Assembly (NCBI GenBank): GCA_013297575.1
Contig: JAAFHO010000021.1
Location: 1 to 20,521 of the forward strand
Reading direction: 5' to 3'
Origin: Chitinophagales bacterium
Lineage (GTDB): Bacteria; Bacteroidota; Bacteroidia; Chitinophagales; Saprospiraceae
Length of the DNA: 20,521 bases
Positions 14,239-20,521 of this stretch are shown here, piece by piece. A program made the position numbers and the translations under genes. The number at the start of each line of letters is the position of its first letter. Position 1 is the stretch's first letter. The notes under the pieces are model-generated. The model was not told the DNA's origin, searched no databases, and saw only the letters and a program-made list of their open reading frames with translations.

Positions 14239-16320
14239 TTACATTTTAACAATCTTTTTAACACCAATTGCGCCGCTATTATCGCTCATTGTTACAAAGT
14301 AAAATCCTTTTGGGATCGCTTTGAAATCTATTGTGACTGTTTCGGAATCGTTGCCTGCTGTCGTAAAACTTTGAAGCAAAACAACTTGGCCAAGACCATC
14401 ATATACCGTTATGTTTATGTCATTGGGGCGTAAAGGAGCCATATTGATGTGGAGCGTTTCAGCCACAGGATTTGGGAAAATGCTAAATTCGTTGCCTCCA
14501 AATACCATTTCGGCACTTACTGGACTGCAAATACCGGGCAAATTATTGTCCATCCAATTTAACCGCTCGACAATCCATTGTTTCATATTGTCCAATTCTT
14601 CGGTATAGGTGTTAGCCAGCGGTGCCGGATTAGGCCAAACATAAGTGCCTAAAATAGGCCATTGTCGGAAATGTCGGTCTTTTGATGCGCCTAAATACTC
14701 GGCAATTGAATCCATTTTATTAAAAATATAAGCAGTATCCAACACGGTTGTACGCAACTCCATCCACCGACATTTCATACGATTTTTATATGCTGTATCT
14801 AGCATAAACCGTTTCCACCAAAAAGAAATATCAGTGCCACATACATCATTTTTTCGATAAATCCATCCATCGGCTAAGTCACCAGTACAGTAATCCGCAT
14901 TGCGCCAAGCGAGGTTGTAATCCCAATTTGGCCCCATTTGTAACTTGCCACCGTTGCTATTTTTATCTTTAAAGAAAAAAGTTGATAAAGTATAGGCATC
15001 TACATTTTTGGTGAGTTCATTCAATAAAAAATAATCAATAAAAGCGTCTTCGTCAGCATATTTGCGCCATCCAGTCAGTGGATTTTTGAACGTTGGTGCT
15101 GCCAATGCTCTTTCAAAACTATCCACATATTGCTGGATGTAATTGAACTGAACGGGCAATATATCTTCGGGTTTTGGATAAATGCACTGATAAACTATTT
15201 GGTTTTCATACACATTGATCTGGTCTGGAAGAAAATTGGAAACCCACGAAGGCCCCGAAACACGATCAATTTTTACAATATAGCCACCTGTTAATTCATC
15301 TCCAATCGTATCACTAGGTGTCATTTTTGCGATATTCAACCGATCTTTACCTCGCTTGATGTTTTCTGTTAATTCATAAATGCCTTGATATTCGCCATTT
15401 AAAATAACTTCGCAGAACCTGCCTTTTATTGCCCAGCGGTTCATATCATTACTGAGATCGTAGGTGAGCCGATTGCGCATTAGGCTTTTATCGGTATAAG
15501 GCGCATATAAAATCCAGTCGTTATCGGCAGCCATACCCAGTAAACTTATATCAAGATTATTACCAAGGCTATCGCGTGTTTCAAAAGAATATTGTTTCTG
15601 AGGAAAACCCGCCGAACTGGAACCGCGTACTTCAATACCAATAAAACCATCATAACCATTAAAGGGATCGGTAATGTGATTAATAGCACCTATACCGTTA
15701 TCGATAATGCCCATCCGCGCTGTAATTTTTTCGTCACCTGGAATACCCTTTCCGTCCGTTTTTAAAATCACCAGCGGGATATTCGTTTGCTTTACAAAAT
15801 AGGCTAATGCGGGTGTATTGCCAAAAGTGATACTCCAGTCCTGCAAATCGCCCATATCAGCAAAAGCATAGTTATCATAAATGTGCAACTTCCATATTCC
15901 GTTTGGGTTTTGGCCATTATTTACAAAACCTAATTGCCCTTGTGGTTTAAAAGTGCCTGTAAATGGCGACGCACCTTGTCCGATAGGTGTAGTAGCAAAA
16001 TGATTAAAGCAAGTAGCGGTATAGTTATCGCCATCGCCGCCATTGCTTAGCGATAAACCAACCCGCTGGCCATCGGGGGCAATTAAATAAAACTCGAGGT
16101 CGCTGTTATACGTATGCGTTGCATTGATACAAACCGTTTCAATACCAAAGTTTAAAGTATCAATGGTATTGGGTAGCCCCGAAACTTCAATCAAATAATC
16201 CACGCTATTGCCATCGTCAGGAATTGGCCCGCCCGCACCATTAAAGGTTTGTGCTGAAGCCATAAAATGAAATGCGATTAAAAATAAAATTAGAAATTTT
16301 TCGCGATTAAAAATGTGCAT
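14239..16320 (-). CDS. Secreted CotH-kinase-domain protein with P domain and T9SS sorting tail
   Basis: This 693-residue exported protein has a Sec signal peptide (1-24, ending FMASAQ) and a proprotein-convertase-type P domain (about 40-168, with SDLEFYLIAPDGQ, NPNGIWKLHIYDN and GDLQDWSITFG). Its CotH-kinase domain (about 180-600) has EVRGSSSAGFPQKQY (231-245), DWILYAPYTDKSLMRNRL, LNGEYQGIYELTE and GPNWDYNLAWRN (464-475). A T9SS type-A sorting domain (about 613-693, FSIFPNPV...KKIVKM) ends it. CotH domains are atypical protein kinases first known from spore coats. Here the enzyme should reach the cell surface or medium. Substrate unknown. A -7-like TAACTTTT lies upstream on the minus strand but is one base off consensus. 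Confidence 0.92.
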   Translation of the reverse strand: MHIFNREKFLILFLIAFHFMASAQTFNGAGGPIPDDGNSVDYLIEVSGLPNTIDTLNFGIETVCINATHTYNSDLEFYLIAPDGQRVGLSLSNGGDGDNYTATCFNHFATTPIGQGASPFTGTFKPQGQLGFVNNGQNPNGIWKLHIYDNYAFADMGDLQDWSITFGNTPALAYFVKQTNIPLVILKTDGKGIPGDEKITARMGIIDNGIGAINHITDPFNGYDGFIGIEVRGSSSAGFPQKQYSFETRDSLGNNLDISLLGMAADNDWILYAPYTDKSLMRNRLTYDLSNDMNRWAIKGRFCEVILNGEYQGIYELTENIKRGKDRLNIAKMTPSDTIGDELTGGYIVKIDRVSGPSWVSNFLPDQINVYENQIVYQCIYPKPEDILPVQFNYIQQYVDSFERALAAPTFKNPLTGWRKYADEDAFIDYFLLNELTKNVDAYTLSTFFFKDKNSNGGKLQMGPNWDYNLAWRNADYCTGDLADGWIYRKNDVCGTDISFWWKRFMLDTAYKNRMKCRWMELRTTVLDTAYIFNKMDSIAEYLGASKDRHFRQWPILGTYVWPNPAPLANTYTEELDNMKQWIVERLNWMDNNLPGICSPVSAEMVFGGNEFSIFPNPVAETLHINMAPLRPNDINITVYDGLGQVVLLQSFTTAGNDSETVTIDFKAIPKGFYFVTMSDNSGAIGVKKIVKM

Positions 16321-16363
16321 AGTTGTTATTAGTTATATTTTTTATGATTTGGTTTTGTAAAAG

Positions 16364-16609
16364 TTAAACGAGGCGTAATGCTTTTTCTAATGCTGTTTTG
16401 TCAAAACCAATAGTTGGTCATTGATCTATATCGTAGTTAATTCGATGCGTAGTGGTCAAAACGATAGACGCATTGGTCTTTCGGTGGAGTATTGATAGGT
16501 TTTTTAGCGCATTTTCGTTCAATTTCATAAAGCCATCATCCAGCATTTCTGGGTGTTTCCACGGAGGTGTGGTTTCTAAAACGCCGTCAATATCTAGTAG
16601 TATGGTCAT
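16364..16609 (-). pseudogene. Remnant of a HAD-family gene, internally deleted and interrupted
   Basis: From the ATG at 16609 the frame reads MTILLDIDGVLETTPPWKHP, with HAD motif I (DIDGV). LHRKTNASIVLTTTHRINY follows, with motif II (Thr in VLTTTHR). A TGA at 16418-16420 ends it after 63 residues. The same frame then continues for 17 residues, PTIGFDKTALEKALRLV, to a TAA at 16364, which looks like the natural C-terminus of such a protein. Motifs III and IV (Lys and the acidic pair) are absent. The simplest reading is an internal deletion of the catalytic half plus a stop. HAD proteins with this start are common small Bacteroidota proteins, but function is unclear. Confidence 0.6.
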
Positions 16610-16746
16610 TTTGTTTTGTGTAGGTGTTTATAATGGGCAGTAAACCAAATGTTATGGGATCGCGGCACTTATTAGATTATTTTAAATTTTAGAGTGCCAA
16701 TTTCATTTTCAAAATAGGCTTTTGCATTTTGTACTTTTAAGGTGTA

Positions 16747-16754
16747 CAAAGGTA
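16747..16754 (-). promoter_or_regulatory. -7-like element upstream of the HAD remnant
   Basis: On the minus strand TACCTTTG fits TAnnTTTG. It lies about 138 bases before the remnant's ATG, farther than usual, and has no well-spaced -33 box. Between 16610 and 16800 I see nothing else of note. Confidence 0.3.
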
Positions 16755-16800
16755 CAAATATTATTCAAATGCCCTATTCTGGAGTAGGAAAACCCCTCAT

Positions 16801-17481
16801 TTAGTGACGAGTGTTTTCATTTTCTGCTCCTTGATACCCCTCAATTTGGCTAAGCAATTCCATCGATTGCAGCATGGGTTGCCACTCCTTACCGCTAAAT
16901 ATTAATTTAAACCATTTTTGGTCTCTATTTTCAAATTTAATATTGAAAAACAACCAAATTGCCCAGTAACTCATGGTAAGCGTAATCGACACTTGTATGA
17001 TCCATAGGAACAAATTCCCGTTTTCAAACATGCTGTCATTCCAGTAAAAAATGGTCCAAACCGGCAGTTGCAAAAAAAGTATTCGGGTTATATTCAAGGT
17101 TGATACCTTGAGTTTAGATAAATTTTCTTGAATATTTAACACCGGTTTGCTAAAATCAACGTTATAAATTAGGTTCAATTGATAGATATAAACTACCACC
17201 GCAATTGCCGTGAGTACTACTTGAATAGCGGCAGCACACAAAAAATACAAACTTACTTGATCGTAAGCATGGATAAATAGATGCACAACTGTTGAGCCAA
17301 GTATCGCCACCCAAAGTATGCCGACGATGAGTGTAAATATTTTAATAGGCTTCATGGAAGAAAGAAAGTTTTGCACTTTCAATTTTGTGATGTCTTCCGT
17401 GTTTTTTCGGTTGACCTGAAGGCTATCTTCCAGTTTTGTGTGAGCGGATTGCCAAAGCAATTTTAATTCGTTTTCGTTCAT
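16801..17481 (-). CDS. Four-helix membrane protein paired with an ECF sigma factor
   Basis: The 226-residue protein has a charged cytoplasmic N-terminus (1-45: NELKLLWQS, then a Lys-rich helix). Four membrane helices follow at about 46-70, 78-102, 130-147 and 157-180, then a soluble tail of about 45 residues. It starts 4 bases after the sigma factor stop, so the two are co-transcribed. ECF sigma factors are commonly followed by a membrane anti-sigma factor, so this is the obvious candidate. It lacks a zinc-binding anti-sigma motif (HxxxCxxC), and I do not recognise a named domain. The role as anti-sigma or sensor is therefore inference from position and topology. Confidence 0.8.
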   Translation of the reverse strand: MNENELKLLWQSAHTKLEDSLQVNRKNTEDITKLKVQNFLSSMKPIKIFTLIVGILWVAILGSTVVHLFIHAYDQVSLYFLCAAAIQVVLTAIAVVVYIYQLNLIYNVDFSKPVLNIQENLSKLKVSTLNITRILFLQLPVWTIFYWNDSMFENGNLFLWIIQVSITLTMSYWAIWLFFNIKFENRDQKWFKLIFSGKEWQPMLQSMELLSQIEGYQGAENENTRH

Positions 17482-17485
17482 TGTG

Positions 17486-17995
17486 TTATGAATTTATAAG
17501 TAAAAATCTCTTTTTAAGTTTTTCCTTGATACGCCCCAATTTAGTGCCTATATTGGTGACAGATAAGCCCATAATTTCTGCAATTTCAGCGTGACTTTTA
17601 TCCTCCAAATACAATAATACTAGGGCTTTATCGAGGTCATTGAATTCGGAAATAAATTGCTCCAAAAGGTTTAATTGATCTTGCTTTTCGCTGCTTGCTT
17701 CCTCTTGAATGTGCATCATTTCGTCCGTTAAAGGAAGGCGTGCATTTTGTTGATGCGTATTTTTTCGGTAAAAGGAAATAGCAACATTTAAAGCAATGCG
17801 ATACATCCAAGTGGTGATGGCAAAGTTATCATTGTACCGGTGTAAGGATTTCCAAATTTGTATCATCATTTCCTGTAAAAGGTCTTGCCTGTCTGCCTCA
17901 TTTTGGCAATAGGTTCGAGCCACCTTAAACAAAATGCCTTTGTGTTGCTCAAGGATTTGATGAAACTTTTGACTTAATGCTGTACCGCTTGTCAT
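17486..17995 (-). CDS. ECF-type RNA polymerase sigma factor
   Basis: The product has 169 residues from the ATG at 17995; an ATG five codons upstream (18010) is equally possible. Region sigma-2 includes ADRQDLLQEMMIQIWKSLHR and FAITTWMYRIALNVAISFYR. Region sigma-4 contains the DNA-binding helix-turn-helix KSHAEIAEIMGLSVTNIGTK, followed by LGRIKEKLKK. The linker is acidic. The protein directs core RNA polymerase to a set of stress or envelope promoters; its regulon cannot be read from here. It is followed 4 bases later by the four-helix membrane protein. Upstream I see no clear TAnnTTTG element, compatible with autoregulation by its own promoter type. Confidence 0.94.
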   Translation of the reverse strand: MTSGTALSQKFHQILEQHKGILFKVARTYCQNEADRQDLLQEMMIQIWKSLHRYNDNFAITTWMYRIALNVAISFYRKNTHQQNARLPLTDEMMHIQEEASSEKQDQLNLLEQFISEFNDLDKALVLLYLEDKSHAEIAEIMGLSVTNIGTKLGRIKEKLKKRFLLINS

Positions 17996-18143
17996 AATGC
18001 CGAAAACCATTTTTTACGGAGCAATAGCATTTCAAATGCAATTATTTTTAATTTGTTCATTTTGCGCATCATTTAATATGAAACTTGATTTTACTAATTA
18101 TTCGCAGTGTGCGCCAAAAAATCACAGTCCGATTTGTTTTTTA

Positions 18144-18250
18144 TCCAAAAAGAGTACACTTTTTTTGGACGGAAAAAGTAGGAGGTGAGCATTTTTGCGC
18201 AAAATTCCAACCTTTTTGAAACTTTCAAGTGGGGCTTTCTTATAAAAAAC
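18144..18250. repeat. Dispersed repeat, copy B (5' part)
   Basis: The segment resembles 10826-10918: a T/A hairpin (ctttttttgg ... ggaaaaagtagg), then ggtgagcatt, and later ttttgaaact...aagtggg. A further hairpin (tccaaaaag / ctttttttgga) lies at 18144-18169. It stops where the composite inverted repeat begins. Confidence 0.55.
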
Positions 18251-18252
18251 TT

Positions 18253-18405
18253 AGGTGCAGCGCACCGTAATATTTGTAGCAATGGTGAGATATTCGCGTT
18301 TTGAAGGTGCAGCGCACCGCAATATTAAATTAATGTTACGGTGCGCTGCACCTTCAACCTTGATTTCACCGATTTTTGCTACAAATATTACGGTGCGCTG
18401 CACCT
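18253..18405. repeat. Composite inverted repeat with four AGGTGCAGCGCACCG boxes
   Basis: The 15-mer AGGTGCAGCGCACCG, itself a 5-bp hairpin, occurs at 18253-18267 and 18305-18319, and in reverse orientation at 18339-18353 and 18391-18405. The outer boxes are each joined to TAATATTTGTAGCAA, so the outermost 30 bases (18253-18282 and 18376-18405) are perfect inverted repeats. The intervening spacers are both 22 bases but differ in sequence. The centre is an AT-rich loop near 18327-18331. The whole could fold into one long hairpin. It carries no ORF. It resembles REP- or MITE-type elements; copy number elsewhere in the genome is unknown. Confidence 0.9.
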
Positions 18406-18419
18406 TTTAGAAGAAAACC

Positions 18420-18479
18420 TTGAATTTTATGTAGGTAACACTCTTTTTGTAAAGAAAAAATGTACCCTTTTAAATTTTC
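18420..18479. repeat. Dispersed repeat, copy C (3' part)
   Basis: The segment resembles 10887-10947 and shares an exact 19-base end (18461-18479) with copy A. It partly overlaps copy B in content (the ttgaa...gtggg/gtaggt region), as if the composite inverted repeat separates two pieces of one element. Confidence 0.65.
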
Positions 18480-18600
18480 TATTTTTACTATTGCTTGCTA
18501 CTCCATACTTTTCTTATATAAAGGTCGTCATATCTTCTTAAACAACGGCAGTACATCGGAAATATTTGACGATGTAATGGACAAACGCCTAGCATTTTGA
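18460..18600 (+). CDS. 46-residue ORF, possibly a gene remnant
   Basis: An ATG inside repeat copy C opens a 46-residue frame. The first half is hydrophobic (MYPFKFSIFTIACYSILFLY). The second half (KGRHIFLNNGSTSEIFDDVM, then DKRLAF) has coding-like composition and ends in TGA at 18598-18600. A weak terminator-like hairpin follows at 18688. I do not recognise it. It could be the tail of a decayed gene whose 5' end was replaced by repeat sequence, or chance. Confidence 0.2.
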   Translation: MYPFKFSIFTIACYSILFLYKGRHIFLNNGSTSEIFDDVMDKRLAF

Positions 18601-18840
18601 AGCAAAATACTTAATTTACTAACTAAAATATTTAAAAACTCAATACTTTGCTACCATGATAAAGATATACCTTTATGCGAAAATAATGCCATCAAATCGG
18701 TGGTTTTTTTTATCTCATTCCTAAAAATCATATTGAACCTAAATATTCATTTTCTTTTTTTTATTTTATCAAAATTTAAACTCGATCGTACTTCATCTCT
18801 TCTAATAAGATGAAAATGGTCAAAATAATCGGAAAAAACT
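18601..18840. other. AT-rich gene-free upstream region of the acyl-CoA dehydrogenase
   Basis: No gene is seen here. It contains a weak hairpin with a T run (gccatc 18688-18693, ggtggt 18699-18704, T run to 18711) and a 7-bp inverted repeat (ttcatct 18792-18798, agatgaa 18808-18814). I find no convincing TAnnTTTG element before the 18841 start. Confidence 0.4.
18688..18711 (+). terminator. Possible weak terminator
   Basis: A 6-bp stem with two G-T pairs and a 5-base loop is followed by eight T residues (18704-18711). It lies 88 bases after the 46-residue ORF and could mark the end of a former gene. Confidence 0.35.
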
Positions 18841-20521
18841 ATGTATGCTTCCCTCCACAATGTCCGTTACCTGCTCCACGATGTGCATAACGCCGAGGAA
18901 TTAGCGCAATATCCGTATTTCAGCGATTATACCCGCGAAACCATGGATATGATGGTGCAAGCCGCCAAAGATCTGGCGGATACCGAAATGTATCCCTATT
19001 TTACAGAAATGGATGCTTATGGCGTGCATTACGAAAATGGAACAATTCGGGTACATCCGCAATTGAAAAATGTGATCCGCAAGGGCGCAGAAGGGGGTTG
19101 GGTTGGTGCAACAGCATCGCATAAGCATGGAGGTATGCAAATGCCCGAACTGCTGTTCAATGCCGCAACACATTTTTTCCATGCCGCCAATAATGGGGTA
19201 GTGGGGTATATCACACTCACCACAGGTTCGTCGCGTTTGATTACCAATTTTGGTGCACAACACCTGATTGATACCTACGTCCCCAAAATGTTCAACGGCC
19301 AATGGCAGGGCACAATGGCACTTACCGAACCGCAAGCAGGTAGCTCCCTTTCAGATATTGTGACGGCTGCAAAACCCACAGCACAAGAAGGCGTTTATCA
19401 TATTGCTGGCCAAAAAATATACATTTCCGCGGGCGATCACGATGCCACTGAAAATGTCATTCACCTGCTGCTGGCACGTATTGAAGGTGCTCCGGCAGGT
19501 ACAAAGGGAATTTCTTTATTTGTAGTACCCAAATTGCGCCCCAATGCCGACGGTTCACTAACGCCCAATAACGCAACTACAGCGGGTAATTACGGAAAAA
19601 TTGGTCAAAAAACCTATTCCACCACGCATTTGATGTTTGGCGAACAAGGTGCTTGCGAAGGTTATTTGGTAGGTGAACCACACAAAGGACTGGCGTATAT
19701 GTTCCAAATGATGAACGATGCGCGTATTGGTGTGGGATTAACAGCCGTTTCTACCGCCACTGCTGCTTATTATGCTTCGCTTAAATATTGTAACGAACGC
19801 CCCCAAGGCCGCCGTTTGAACGAAAAAGATATGTCGATCCCACCTACGCTCATCATCAACCACCCCGATGTACGCAGGATGCTTTTTTTCCAAAAAGCCG
19901 TGAATGAAGCCGCATTGTCCTTGATTTTTGAATGTGCAAAATTGCAAGACCTCGCGCATGTGCAGACAGGAGAATCCAAAGAGGCGGCGCGGTTATTACT
20001 CGAAATATTGATTCCTGTTTGCAAAACTTACCCATCGGAATACGGCTGCCAGGCGATTAGTGCGGGCTTGCAAACCTTGGGTGGTGCCGGTTTTTGCTAC
20101 GATTTTCCCTTGCAACAATACTATCGGGACGCGCGGATTATGCCCATTTACGAAGGCACAACTGGTATCCAAAGCCTCGATTTGCTGGGGCGCAAAATCA
20201 CCATGGAAAATGGTCAAGCAGTAGCCGTTTTCTTGGAGACGGTGGGCAAAACCATTCAACAAGCCACGGGACACAACGAATTAGCACCTTATGCAGCGCG
20301 TTTGAATACCATGCTAGACCAATTACAAACAGTTATTAACCAATTGATGGGCGTAGCCAAAACAGGCGATAAAGAGCGTTTTTTGAGCGATGCTACCTTG
20401 TTTATGGAGTATTTTTCGCTCATTACCATTGGCTGGCAATGGCTCAAAATGGGCGTAGTTTCTGCCGAGGCATTGGCGACCGCACAAGGCGACGAAGCAG
20501 CGTTCCACCGCAGCAAATTAC
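18841..20521 (+). CDS. Acyl-CoA dehydrogenase (cut by window end)
   Basis: The frame from the ATG at 18841 is open to the last base (560 codons). The enzyme oxidises acyl-CoA to 2-enoyl-CoA with FAD, the first step of beta-oxidation. The N-terminal helical domain (about 30-155) contains GGWVGATASHKHGGMQMPEL. The FAD/substrate beta domain begins ALTEPQAGSSLSD (about 160). The C-terminal helical domain includes MNDARIGVGLTAVS, LGGAGFCYDFPLQQYYRD and IYEGTTGIQSLDLLGRK, where the Glu of YEGT is the expected catalytic base. Beyond about residue 460 comes the extra helical domain of the longer (about 600-residue) bacterial subfamily. Only a few dozen residues should be missing. Electrons would pass to ETF. 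Confidence 0.95.
   Translation, partial: MYASLHNVRYLLHDVHNAEELAQYPYFSDYTRETMDMMVQAAKDLADTEMYPYFTEMDAYGVHYENGTIRVHPQLKNVIRKGAEGGWVGATASHKHGGMQMPELLFNAATHFFHAANNGVVGYITLTTGSSRLITNFGAQHLIDTYVPKMFNGQWQGTMALTEPQAGSSLSDIVTAAKPTAQEGVYHIAGQKIYISAGDHDATENVIHLLLARIEGAPAGTKGISLFVVPKLRPNADGSLTPNNATTAGNYGKIGQKTYSTTHLMFGEQGACEGYLVGEPHKGLAYMFQMMNDARIGVGLTAVSTATAAYYASLKYCNERPQGRRLNEKDMSIPPTLIINHPDVRRMLFFQKAVNEAALSLIFECAKLQDLAHVQTGESKEAARLLLEILIPVCKTYPSEYGCQAISAGLQTLGGAGFCYDFPLQQYYRDARIMPIYEGTTGIQSLDLLGRKITMENGQAVAVFLETVGKTIQQATGHNELAPYAARLNTMLDQLQTVINQLMGVAKTGDKERFLSDATLFMEYFSLITIGWQWLKMGVVSAEALATAQGDEAAFHRSKL

Noticed and set aside
18253..18405. CRISPR array
   Set aside because: The repeats are only 15 bases, occur in both orientations, are unevenly spaced and have no cas genes nearby.
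18901..19335. Minus-strand ORFs over the acyl-CoA dehydrogenase
   Set aside because: The plus strand is open over 560 codons with all family motifs; the others are shadows.

Overview
The window looks like a slice of a Bacteroidota chromosome, probably from the Saprospiria/Chitinophagia side of the phylum. The reasons are two proteins ending in type IX secretion (T9SS/Por) sorting domains, several TAnnTTTG-type -7 promoter elements, Sec and lipoprotein signals typical of the group, moderate to low GC, and almost no recognisable Shine-Dalgarno sites. Both ends cut a gene: the C-terminus of an MlaE-type permease on the left and an acyl-CoA dehydrogenase on the right.

Layout. (1) 3-1926, + strand: an MCE/Mla lipid-transport operon (permease tail, ATPase, MCE substrate-binding protein). 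(2) 2025-8053: exported proteins. These are a minus-strand protein built from four degenerate copies of one ~130-residue module, a divergent plus-strand exported protein with a barrel resembling EF-Tu domain 2, and a T9SS-exported Asp-box beta-propeller protein split by a -1 frameshift. (3) 8067-10570: a lipoprotein with a type-1 periplasmic-binding fold, divergent from prmA, then a stand-alone tRNA with anticodon CAU (tRNA-Ile2 type) with its own promoter and terminator. (4) 10571-10962: a structured, gene-free spacer carrying a dispersed repeat. (5) 10963-14221: ppa, a convergent thioredoxin-fold protein whose stop codon overlaps ppa's, a GT-C/TPR membrane protein and a translationally coupled small S4 RNA-binding protein. 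(6) 14239-16320: a large exported protein with P domain, CotH-kinase domain and T9SS tail. (7) 16364-16609: the remains of a HAD-family gene. (8) 16801-17995: an ECF sigma factor with a four-helix membrane protein as its operon partner. (9) 17996-18840: a gene-poor stretch with a large composite inverted repeat and more copies of the spacer repeat. (10) 18841 to the end: acyl-CoA dehydrogenase.

How it fits together. Most of the window is housekeeping or cell-envelope biology: outer-membrane lipid traffic, secreted surface proteins, translation accessories, pyrophosphate hydrolysis and fatty-acid oxidation. I see no phage, CRISPR, defence island or biosynthetic cluster. The least explained material is the four-module exported protein with its divergent neighbour, the palindromic repeat composite at 18253-18405 inside a second dispersed repeat family, and the decayed genes (frameshifted propeller, gutted HAD gene, small HTH and 46-residue ORFs), which together suggest a genome with active repeat turnover.
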